Assembly (NCBI GenBank): GCA_001786835.1
Contig: MFTO01000015.1
Location: 1 to 32,822, forward strand
Direction: 5' to 3'
DNA from: Candidatus Nomurabacteria bacterium RIFCSPHIGHO2_01_FULL_40_20
Lineage (GTDB): Bacteria; Patescibacteriota; Minisyncoccia; Phycocordibacterales; UBA9973
Length of the DNA stretch: 32,822 nucleotides
Of the stretch, positions 20,933 to 27,922 are shown piece by piece. The notes beneath the pieces are model-generated. The model searched no databases, was not told the origin of the DNA, and was given only the letters and a program-made list of their open reading frames with translations. Each line of letters starts with the position of its first letter. Position 1 is the first letter of the stretch. The translations under genes and the position numbers were made by a program.

Positions 20933-21937
20933 ATGGATAAAGATATTTTAACCAAAACAGTTTCGCGTTTGACAGCTTCACCGAAAGGTATATTGGCCAT
21001 AGATGAGAGTTTGGGTACATGCCGTGGTCGTTTTGAAAAGTTAGGTGTGCCATTTACTGAAGAAAAACGTCGCGAATATAGAGAGCTACTTATAACAACA
21101 CCCGGCATTGAAGAATATATCAGCGGATATATCCTTGTGAGCGAAACTGCTCTTCAAAAGACAAAAAATAATATACTTTTTACTGATATTTTAAATCAAA
21201 AGGGAATTTGCGTTGGCGTGACCGCTTATACAGGGTATAGTGTGTTTGATACGGTTAATGAAGTTAAGCAAGAAATTACAGAAGGTCTTTCTGATTTTGC
21301 ACAAAGAATAAAAGAATATAAAAAAGCCGGAGCTGTTTTTTCAAAATGGCGCGAGATGATAAGAATCGGAGAAAATCTCCCAACAGAAGAATTTTTAATA
21401 GAAAGCGCAAAACGTTTGGCACAGTATGCCCTCATCTGTCAGGCGGAAGATATTGTTCCAATAGTGGAACCAGAGGTAATGATAGATGGTAATCACTCCA
21501 TAGAAAAGTGTTATGAAGTGACTGCGCACAATTTAAAAATTGTTTTTGATGAATTAAAATCCGCCGGAGTTTTTTTGCCGGGGATAATTTTAAAAACAAG
21601 CATGGTGCTCTCTGGTAAAGACGCGCAAAATCGCGCGTCGGTGAAAGATGTGGCAAAGATGACTATCAAGTGTCTCAAAGAAAACGTCCCAAAGGAAGTC
21701 GGCGGAATAGTATTTCTCTCCGGAGGGCAGAGCGACGAAGAGGCATCACTCCATTTAGACACTATGAGTAAATTAGGGGGTCTCCCTTGGCATCTGACAT
21801 TCTCTTACGGCAGGGCGATTCAAAATCTAGCGCTCCAAAGCTGGGCCAAGAATCCCGAAGATGTCGCTTCTGCGCAAAGACTCCTCCTTGAATCAGCGAA
21901 AAGGAACAGCTTGGCGAGTGTTGGGAAATATAAATAA
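20933..21937 (+). CDS. Fructose-bisphosphate aldolase, class I
   Basis: The 334-residue enzyme matches the animal/plant-type class I aldolase. It has KGILAIDESLGTCRGRF near the N-terminus, IVPIVEPEVMIDG, the Schiff-base lysine in GIILKTSMV (Lys221), FLSGGQSDEEA, and a C-terminal SYGRAIQ. It cleaves fructose-1,6-bisphosphate to two triose phosphates without a metal. It starts 4 nt after the gatB stop. It is close to the usual ~340-360 residues and lacks the extended C-terminal tyrosine tail. Confidence 0.93.
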   Translation: MDKDILTKTVSRLTASPKGILAIDESLGTCRGRFEKLGVPFTEEKRREYRELLITTPGIEEYISGYILVSETALQKTKNNILFTDILNQKGICVGVTAYTGYSVFDTVNEVKQEITEGLSDFAQRIKEYKKAGAVFSKWREMIRIGENLPTEEFLIESAKRLAQYALICQAEDIVPIVEPEVMIDGNHSIEKCYEVTAHNLKIVFDELKSAGVFLPGIILKTSMVLSGKDAQNRASVKDVAKMTIKCLKENVPKEVGGIVFLSGGQSDEEASLHLDTMSKLGGLPWHLTFSYGRAIQNLALQSWAKNPEDVASAQRLLLESAKRNSLASVGKYK

Positions 21938-21940
21938 AAA

Positions 21941-22564
21941 ATGGGATTCATTGATGAGGGCAGACAATTTAACAAACAACTAAGTAGAGAAGAGCAAGCC
22001 ATCGCAAAATCTTTTGAAGGAATACCTTTTCTAAGTGAAGGTCAAAAAAGAGACGCTCTTCTTGTTTGGCGAAAATTAAAACCTGGGTCTAATTTTTCTC
22101 TAGAACCAGAAATTTCTAATGCAGACTTGAAAAAAATAGAGGATATAATAGAAAAAGCTGGACTCTTATTTAAAGTAGTAGAAGAAAAAAAATCAGATGA
22201 ACCTAGAAAAGTTTTTTTTGTTGCTAATAATCAAGAAGATTTAGAATCATTATCAAGATTGTTTTTTGGTGACCATCTTACTGACCCAAAGGTATATTTG
22301 GAGTTAGGTAGAATATATGGATTTCCAAAAACTGCAATAGAAGCTTTTGATAAAAACAGTCAAGCCGAAAAGGAGGGTTCCGAGTCTGAATTTCTTTTGA
22401 TATTAGATGAAATGGAAGAAAAAATACCCAAAAACTTGCGACGTTTTACTGATTTTTTATTATCTAAGGCAAATTGGCAGGATGAATTAAAAACCGTTAG
22501 AAAGTGGGCAGATGAGATAAATCTAGTAGATCCGGATTTTTATAAGCAATTATCTGGTTTATAA
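21941..22564 (+). CDS. Unknown protein after aldolase
   Basis: The 207-residue acidic, largely helical protein is not recognised. It starts MGFIDEGRQFNKQLSREEQ, has a KVFFVANNQEDLESLSRLFFGDH stretch in the middle, and ends with a helical region (DELKTVRKWADEINLVDPDF). There is no signal peptide, membrane helix or cysteine motif. It begins 3 nt after the aldolase stop and precedes the Nudix gene by 6 nt, so it is part of that transcript. Confidence 0.6.
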   Translation: MGFIDEGRQFNKQLSREEQAIAKSFEGIPFLSEGQKRDALLVWRKLKPGSNFSLEPEISNADLKKIEDIIEKAGLLFKVVEEKKSDEPRKVFFVANNQEDLESLSRLFFGDHLTDPKVYLELGRIYGFPKTAIEAFDKNSQAEKEGSESEFLLILDEMEEKIPKNLRRFTDFLLSKANWQDELKTVRKWADEINLVDPDFYKQLSGL

Positions 22565-22570
22565 TAGTAA

Positions 22571-23158
22571 ATGTACATGCAACACAAAGATGAAAAAATT
22601 GTTTACCAAGGGAGAATTGTTGAGCTAGTTGAATACCCCGTAGAAATGGATGGGAAAATAATTATTTTTGAGAAAGCGAGGCGGTCTCCAGGGGTCCGAC
22701 TTATAATTCATACAAAAGACGGAAAGTTCATTTTAAACAGAGAAAAACGACATGAGCTAGGACTTGCAGAAGATTTGCGTTTGCCGGGCGGGAAGGTCTT
22801 TGATTCTTTGACTGAGTACAATGAATTTTTACTAAATCACAATAGTGAAAAAGAAATACAAGAAAAAGCAAAAGAGTCTGCTATAAGAGAAGCCACAGAA
22901 GAAGCAGGTGTAAAACCAACAAAGATTGAATTCCTATCTGTTTCCAAATGTGGCGCCACGATGGAATGGGATTTGTATTATTTTTTAGTCAAAGAATACG
23001 AAGAAGTTTCAAAAAATTTAAAAGACACAGAATCTATGGAAATGGTAGGCACCGTTGTTTTGTCAAAAGATGAGCTAAAAGAGAAAGCTTTATCGGGAGT
23101 TATAAGTGAAGATAGGAGTGTGGCGGTGATTTTAAAGTATTTAAATAAAAAGTTATAA
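22571..23158 (+). CDS. Nudix hydrolase with an interrupted Nudix box
   Basis: The 195-residue protein has LRLPGGKVFD (70-78) and AIREATEEAGV (104-114), the two halves of the Nudix box GX5EX7REUXEEXGU. The catalytic REATEEAG part is intact, and the box Glu98 lies eight residues before R106. Between G74 and E98 there are 23 residues instead of 5, an insertion of 18 (from SLTEYNEFLL). Nudix enzymes hydrolyse nucleoside diphosphates linked to another group; the substrate is unknown. It follows the unknown gene closely. Confidence 0.82.
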   Translation: MYMQHKDEKIVYQGRIVELVEYPVEMDGKIIIFEKARRSPGVRLIIHTKDGKFILNREKRHELGLAEDLRLPGGKVFDSLTEYNEFLLNHNSEKEIQEKAKESAIREATEEAGVKPTKIEFLSVSKCGATMEWDLYYFLVKEYEEVSKNLKDTESMEMVGTVVLSKDELKEKALSGVISEDRSVAVILKYLNKKL

Positions 23159-23166
23159 TATAAAGT

Positions 23167-23196
23167 CATTCCAATGTTCTATAGAATGTTGGAATG
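23167..23196 (+). promoter_or_regulatory. Inverted repeat overlapping the start of the winged-helix gene
   Basis: CATTCCAATGTTC-TATA-GAATGTTGGAATG: 8-bp perfect outer arms, two T/G positions, then five perfect inner pairs. It is a likely operator for autoregulation. The right half plus the following bases recur before the next gene (23465-23490). Confidence 0.6.
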
Positions 23197-23481
23197 AAAA
23201 TTAAAATGAAAAAATTAGAGTATAAAAAGTTAGAAAGAATCATCAAAGGCGTGGCAAATCACAGGCGAATTCAGATTTTAGAATTACTACAAAAGGAGCC
23301 GGAACTTTCAGTACAGGAGATAGCGAATAATCTTAATTCGGAAATGAAAAATATTTCCGCTCATATCAACAAAATGGCAATAGCTGGGTTATTAATGAAG
23401 CGAAGTGATAGTAAATCAATACGTCACAAACTAACCAAGCGTGGCAATGTCATTCTAAAGTTCGTTAGAATGTTAGAATGA
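23194..23481 (+). CDS. ArsR-like winged-helix regulator
   Basis: The 95-residue protein has an ArsR/HTH_20-type winged helix: LERIIKGVANHRRIQILELLQKEPELSVQEIANNL, recognition helix EMKNISAHINKMAIAGLL and the wing KRSDSKSIRHKLTKRG. No metal-binding cysteines are present, so the signal is unknown. Two starts are possible, ATG at 23194 (inside the operator) or ATG at 23206; the latter leaves more room for a ribosome-binding GGA. It lies 11 bp before the FAD-oxidase gene, which has a similar inverted repeat in front. Regulation of itself and of the oxidase is likely. Confidence 0.82.
   Translation: MKIKMKKLEYKKLERIIKGVANHRRIQILELLQKEPELSVQEIANNLNSEMKNISAHINKMAIAGLLMKRSDSKSIRHKLTKRGNVILKFVRMLE
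23451..23480 (+). promoter_or_regulatory. Second operator-like repeat, upstream of the FAD oxidase
   Basis: CATTCTAA-AGTTCG-TTAGAATG (8-bp arms) is followed by another TTAGAATG. The sequence GAATGTTAGAATGAAAAATT nearly repeats the one at the start of the regulator gene. It lies inside the regulator's last codons and 13 bp before the oxidase ATG. Confidence 0.55.
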
Positions 23482-23492
23482 AAAATTAAAGA

Positions 23493-25322
23493 ATGAAATC
23501 AGAGATACAAAATTTTTTTAAGGGGGAAGTGGAGGATAGCGAGGAGACGCTAAAAAAGTATTCGCATGATGCGAGTGTTTTTGAGGTGCGACCGCAGGTG
23601 GTGGTTTTTCCCAAAGATTCGGAGGATGTGAAAAATTTAGTCAAATGGGTGTCCGAAAACTCCGCTAGGCAAGACCTAGCGGAGAAGTATGGAAAACTTG
23701 CAATTACGTGCCGGTGCGCGGGGACGGATATGTCTGGAGGAGCAATCGGGGAATCTATCATCATGGATTTCACTCGGCATATGAATAAACTGATTTCTTT
23801 TGATATGAAGCTTCCGTCAAAGAATTTTGGCGCCTTCGCCCTCGGAGTCACAGGACAGGGGACCCACGACGCTCCAAATTCTTCGCCGTCGGCTTCAATT
23901 ACTGTTGAGCCCGGTATGTTTTACCGAGATTTTGAAAAAATTACTTTAGAGAAGGGTATGATTTTGCCTTGTTATACGGCATCCAAAAGTATCAACGCGA
24001 TGGGTGGAATGTTTGGCAACAATTCCGCAGGAGAGAAGACTTTGAAATACGGCAAAACGGAGGACTACATAGTTAAGACAAAAATAGTTTTTGCCGATGG
24101 GGTGGAACAAGAAGTAAAATCGATTCCAATAAGCGAAGTTCTCAACAAAGGAGAACTTTACACAAGAGTTTTGAATTTAATCAAAGAAAATGAAATAGAG
24201 ATAAAACAAGCTAAACCAAACGTGCATAAAAATTCTGCCGGTTACTATATTTGGAATGTGATAGGTAAGAGTTTGTTTATAAAAAATTCTGCCGTCTTAA
24301 CCCTTCCCGGAGTACCGGGCGGGACCCACAACGATCAGAATTTTTCACAAACAAACTCTTATTTTGATTTAAATAAATTGCTCGTCGGCTCGCAAGGGAC
24401 GCTCGGCATTGCGACCGAAATTACTTTTCGTTTAGTGCCAAATCCGAAATATTCCAAGCTCGTGGCTATTTTTACGAATGATTTAGCGCCACTCGGCAGA
24501 CTGGTAGATGAAATTTTAGAATTGAAACCGGAGACTCTGGAGAGTTATGATGACAAAACTATGAAACTCGCAGTCCGTTTCTTTCCTGATTTTTTGAAAA
24601 ATAAAGGATTTTTTGGAATGATAAAATTTATGTGGAGTTTCTTGCCGGAGCTTCGTATGATGCTTTCTGGCGGTTTCCCAAAACTTATTCTGCTTGCAGA
24701 ATTCTCTGGTGAGAGTGATGAGAGTGTGCATAAAAAGTGCGTGGACTTGGCGGAAAAAATAAAACATTTTAAATTAAAAGTGCATATCACGAGGAACGAA
24801 GCGGAAGCGGGGAAGTATTGGGACATTCGGCGCGAGAGTTTTGCGCTTCTTAGGAAGCACGTCCGGGGCAAGCGGACGGCGCCGTTTATTGATGACATCA
24901 TTGTACGTCCGGAATTTTTACCGAAATTTTTACCACTCTTGGATGGAATTTTGAAAGAATATGAAAAAGACCTGACTTACACCGTTGCTGGGCATGCGGG
25001 GGACGGGAATTTCCATATTATTCCTTTGATGGACTTCTCAAAAGAAAATACGGCGCAAATTATTACCGAGCTCTCGGATAAAGTTTATGATTTAGTCTTG
25101 CGTTTTCACGGCTCCATCACCGCCGAGCACAATGACGGCATCATCCGCACGCCGTATCTAGAAAAGATGTATGGCGAGCATATAATAAAAATTTTCAGAG
25201 AAATAAAACAAATCTTTGACCCAAAAAATATTTTTAACCCCGGTAAAAAAGTAGGCGGAACTAAAGAATACCTACGAAGTCATTTGGCATTAGAACACCC
25301 TCACCAAGATCATAGGGTTTAA
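23493..25322 (+). CDS. FAD-linked oxidase (GlcD/D-lactate dehydrogenase family)
   Basis: The 609-residue flavoprotein has the PCMH-type FAD-binding domain: CAGTDMSGGAIGESIIMDFT, VEPGMFYRDFE, GGMFGNNSAGEKTLKYG and GSQGTLGIATEITF. The C-terminal FAD-oxidase domain has GHAGDGNFHIIPLMD, TAEHNDGIIRTPYL and FDPKNIFNPGKK. Such enzymes oxidise 2-hydroxy acids (D-lactate, glycolate). No iron-sulfur domain follows. Three places look enlarged by repetitive DNA: residues 56-64 (palindrome), about 111-128 (GVTGQGTHD) and about 262-285 (GVPGGTHND). The last two are encoded by related repeats in the same frame. A regulator with matching operators precedes it. Confidence 0.9.
   Translation: MKSEIQNFFKGEVEDSEETLKKYSHDASVFEVRPQVVVFPKDSEDVKNLVKWVSENSARQDLAEKYGKLAITCRCAGTDMSGGAIGESIIMDFTRHMNKLISFDMKLPSKNFGAFALGVTGQGTHDAPNSSPSASITVEPGMFYRDFEKITLEKGMILPCYTASKSINAMGGMFGNNSAGEKTLKYGKTEDYIVKTKIVFADGVEQEVKSIPISEVLNKGELYTRVLNLIKENEIEIKQAKPNVHKNSAGYYIWNVIGKSLFIKNSAVLTLPGVPGGTHNDQNFSQTNSYFDLNKLLVGSQGTLGIATEITFRLVPNPKYSKLVAIFTNDLAPLGRLVDEILELKPETLESYDDKTMKLAVRFFPDFLKNKGFFGMIKFMWSFLPELRMMLSGGFPKLILLAEFSGESDESVHKKCVDLAEKIKHFKLKVHITRNEAEAGKYWDIRRESFALLRKHVRGKRTAPFIDDIIVRPEFLPKFLPLLDGILKEYEKDLTYTVAGHAGDGNFHIIPLMDFSKENTAQIITELSDKVYDLVLRFHGSITAEHNDGIIRTPYLEKMYGEHIIKIFREIKQIFDPKNIFNPGKKVGGTKEYLRSHLALEHPHQDHRV
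23660..23684 (+). repeat. Palindrome inside the FAD-oxidase gene
   Basis: CTCCGCTAGG and CCTAGCGGAG form a perfect 10-bp stem around CAAGA. It encodes SARQDLAE between VSEN and KYGKLAIT, where relatives usually have fewer residues. Confidence 0.6.
23834..23867 (-). repeat. Dispersed repeat B, copy 1 (in FAD oxidase)
   Basis: On the minus strand GTGGGTCCCCTGTCC...GACTCCGAGGGCGAAG. It matches 29562-29596 at about 31 of 35 positions with one indel. In frame it encodes FALGVTGQGTHD, extra to the usual oxidase sequence. Confidence 0.75.
24303..24329 (-). repeat. Dispersed repeat B, diverged copy (in FAD oxidase)
   Basis: On the minus strand GTGGGTCCC...ACTCCGGGAAG, a shorter relative of the copy at 23834-23867. 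The same reading frame gives PGVPGGTHND, parallel to LGVTGQGTHD of the first copy. Confidence 0.5.
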
Positions 25323-25352
25323 TTTATTCATTTTTATGTTAGATTACTACTG

Positions 25353-27125
25353 ATGAATGAGCAAAAATCAGGATTTGCAAAACCAAAAGATTTACTACCC
25401 GAATACATTAAAATGTATGAAGTTTCTGGTCAAGATCTGATAACTAGACACAGTCTAAATAGGTATATAAAAAACACAGAACAAGATTTTTTAATAAAGG
25501 AACAGGTAGACAACTCTTCGGATAATTTTGAGAAAAAAATTAAAGAAGCAATTACTGATGAAGAAAAAATTTCCTTAATAAAAGAAGGATTAAAAAGTTC
25601 AAATATTGAAATGCAAAAAGCATCAGTGATAAGTATATCGTTCTTAACTTCAAAAGAAAAAATAAGCTCTTTGGTCAAATTATGTTTAAAAAGCGATGAT
25701 CTTGACATTGAGGCGCAAAAAGAAGCAATAGGAATGATTGATTCTATACCAGAGAAAGAAAGATCTTTTTTTATTAAGCAATGTTCAGAGAATCCAAATA
25801 TTGAGATACAGAAAATTTCTATTGAACAAATTGGACGGGCTCCAATAGAAGATAGAGTTTCTCTAATTAGGTTATTTTTAGGAAACCCCAAAGTTATCCC
25901 TGAGGTTCAAGCAGTGTCAGCTAAAGCAATAATGTATTTACCAGTTGAAGAAAGAGCATCATTAATAAATTTAGGATTAAAAAGTATCCACCCCGAAGTA
26001 AGAGAATCGGTTGCAGGAGAGGTGAGTTTAGTAAGACCAGAAAAAGAAAAAATTTCCTTAATTAAATCGTGTTTGGAAAATCCTAACGTCGGAGTACAAA
26101 ATTCCTCGGCTGCAGCAATAGGACTTTTACCCTCGTCAGATGAAAGGTCTTCTTTAGTAGATCTTGTTTCAGAAAAAATTAAAGAAGGATTAGAAAATCC
26201 CAATATGGAAATTCAGAAAAAAGTAATAGAAATGATTGCATATGCATCTCAAGATAAAAGGCACTTATTGATTCGGAAAGGTTTGGAAAGTCCCTACATT
26301 CAAGTACAAACAAAAGCAGCGTCTATGTTGCTGTGGGCAAGAGATGAAAATTTAAGAGAATTAGAAAAAATTCTTTCAGAAAAGGTTAGACAAGGACTGA
26401 AAAATCCAGATATTGAAGTACAAAAGGATGCAGTATATATGATTTGGTTTGTGCCAGAGAGAGATAAATTTTCTTTGGTAAAGTTGTGTTTAGAGAATCC
26501 AAGCATTGAAGTGCAGAAAAGAGCAGTTAAGCTGATTGTTTATGTAGAGATTCCAGAAGAAAAAAAGAAATTGTTTGACTTAATGTTGGAAAAAGATTTA
26601 GGTGAAGAACTAATTAAACATTCTCTTTATAGAAATAATAATATTGATAACAAAAGTTTTTCAAGGCAAGAGTTTGCAAAAACAGGATCCCAAACCACTC
26701 TTATTGGTGGTGAATTAAAAGACAAAACAATATTACGACACATAAAACCAGAAGCTTTTTTGACGTGGCAAAAAATTTACGAGGATTATGCTTCTTGGAA
26801 AGAATTTGGTTTTGATTATGTTCCCATAGAACCAATCGTGTCATACAGCTTAAACCTTAAAAAAGAGCAAGTAGATGTATTTAGTGTGGTTTTAGATTTG
26901 AATTTTGACGATTGGATGTATAAAACTGAGATGTTTTATGAAGAGCTAAGGAAGCAGAGAGATAGAATAAAAGAAGTTCTCTATAAGTTAAAGGTGAACC
27001 ATCGTCATATTGATGGTAATTTCTGTCTACGTTTTTTTAGAAATGAAGACAGTAGTATCGATTTTAAAAAGACCCCTCGACTTTATTTAATAGATTTTGA
27101 CGCTGCGGTGTTTGAAGAAAAGTAG
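25353..27125 (+). CDS. HEAT-repeat protein with C-terminal kinase-like domain
   Basis: The 590-residue protein has about ten helical repeats of ~39 residues (about 75-440). A recurring pattern is SLxKxCLENPxxEVQKxAxxxIxxxPxxE, as in HEAT/PBS-lyase repeats used for protein binding. The C-terminus (about 455-590) looks like a protein-kinase-like fold: GGELKDKTILRHI, a catalytic-loop-like HRHIDGN (550-556; Asp554, Asn556 as in HxDxxxN/HGDLxxxN loops) and LIDFDAA (Asp581, Asp583) in the DFG position. No glycine-rich loop is obvious. Phosphorylation or adenylation of a bound partner is inferred. It lies alone 30 bp after the oxidase; TTAGAT is 8 nt before the ATG. Confidence 0.65.
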   Translation: MNEQKSGFAKPKDLLPEYIKMYEVSGQDLITRHSLNRYIKNTEQDFLIKEQVDNSSDNFEKKIKEAITDEEKISLIKEGLKSSNIEMQKASVISISFLTSKEKISSLVKLCLKSDDLDIEAQKEAIGMIDSIPEKERSFFIKQCSENPNIEIQKISIEQIGRAPIEDRVSLIRLFLGNPKVIPEVQAVSAKAIMYLPVEERASLINLGLKSIHPEVRESVAGEVSLVRPEKEKISLIKSCLENPNVGVQNSSAAAIGLLPSSDERSSLVDLVSEKIKEGLENPNMEIQKKVIEMIAYASQDKRHLLIRKGLESPYIQVQTKAASMLLWARDENLRELEKILSEKVRQGLKNPDIEVQKDAVYMIWFVPERDKFSLVKLCLENPSIEVQKRAVKLIVYVEIPEEKKKLFDLMLEKDLGEELIKHSLYRNNNIDNKSFSRQEFAKTGSQTTLIGGELKDKTILRHIKPEAFLTWQKIYEDYASWKEFGFDYVPIEPIVSYSLNLKKEQVDVFSVVLDLNFDDWMYKTEMFYEELRKQRDRIKEVLYKLKVNHRHIDGNFCLRFFRNEDSSIDFKKTPRLYLIDFDAAVFEEK

Positions 27126-27186
27126 ATACTATTTTTGTTTTATTTTTAGTCTAACTGCATAAAAATTATCTAATTTAGTAAAGAAT

Positions 27187-27214
27187 TTGCTTTTTCCCTT
27201 TTTTTCTATATAAT
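27187..27214 (+). promoter_or_regulatory. Promoter of rplY, predicted leaderless
   Basis: TTGCTT (27187-27192), 16 nt, and a perfect TATAAT (27209-27214). Seven bases separate it from the ATG at 27222, so transcription should begin at the start codon. Confidence 0.7.
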
Positions 27215-27221
27215 AGTCTTC

Positions 27222-27899
27222 ATGTTAAAAATCGTAGCTAAAAAGCGAGATGCCAAGACAAGTCTAGAGACTTTGCGAAAAGGAGGCGGAATTCCGGCTG
27301 TTTTTTATGGCGCAGGCAATAATTCAACTCCTATTTCTATTTCCAATGTTGAATTCAAGAAAATCTGGCACAAAGCGGGGGAGTCCACTACGGTAAAAAT
27401 AAGTGTGGGTGGTCTTGAAGTTGATACTTTGATTCACGAAGTGCAGACGCATCCGGTCACCGACGAGCCGATCCATGTGGACTTTTTAGCTATTGATATG
27501 AATAAAAAAATCAAGGTCAATGTTCCGCTAGAGTTCGTTGGTATTGCTCCGGCGGTAAAATCTGGCATTGGAAACTTGGTGAAAGTTATGCACGAAGTGG
27601 AAGTGGAAGCTTTGCCGAAAGATTTACCGCACAACCTTACTGTCGATGTATCTAGATTAGAGAATCTTGAAAGTCTCATAACTCTTGCCGATATAAAATT
27701 GCCTGCCGGAGTAGTTCTAACCGCAAATCTTACTGACGTTGTGGCATCTATCGTTGAGCAAAAAGAAGAAAAAGTAGAAGAAGTTGCGCCACCGGTAGAT
27801 CTCTCCACTATTGAAGTAGAAAAGAAAGGCAAGAAGGACCTGCCTGCGCAGACAGGAGAGGAAGGAGAAATCCCCCTAGAAGAAGCCAAAAAGGAATAG
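27222..27899 (+). CDS. rplY: Large ribosomal subunit protein bL25 (CTC form)
   Basis: The 225-residue protein has the 5S-rRNA-binding bL25 domain (1-90, RKGGGIPAVFYGAGN...THPVTDEPIHVDFLAID) and the C-terminal TL5/CTC domain (about 95-180, VNVPLEFVGIAPAVKSG). A long acidic tail ends EEGEIPLEEAKKE. It binds 5S rRNA in the central protuberance. The tail DNA contains an 18-bp near-perfect palindrome (27839-27856, CCTG-C-CTGC/GCAG-A-CAGG), encoding DLPAQTG. It has its own promoter and no Shine-Dalgarno sequence. Confidence 0.93.
   Translation: MLKIVAKKRDAKTSLETLRKGGGIPAVFYGAGNNSTPISISNVEFKKIWHKAGESTTVKISVGGLEVDTLIHEVQTHPVTDEPIHVDFLAIDMNKKIKVNVPLEFVGIAPAVKSGIGNLVKVMHEVEVEALPKDLPHNLTVDVSRLENLESLITLADIKLPAGVVLTANLTDVVASIVEQKEEKVEEVAPPVDLSTIEVEKKGKKDLPAQTGEEGEIPLEEAKKE
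27839..27856 (+). repeat. Palindrome in the tail of rplY
   Basis: CCTGCCTGC and GCAGACAGG pair except for one central C/A mismatch per arm. The pattern CTGcCTG...CAGaCAG also forms the terminator stem at 9367-9398. Confidence 0.5.
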
Positions 27900-27922
27900 A
27901 ATTATGTTATACTAGAGAAGTT

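Noticed and set aside
23194-23481. Reassigned UGA codon as in some related lineages
   Set aside because: TGA ends the winged-helix gene at a sensible place, and no conserved protein here needs UGA read as glycine.
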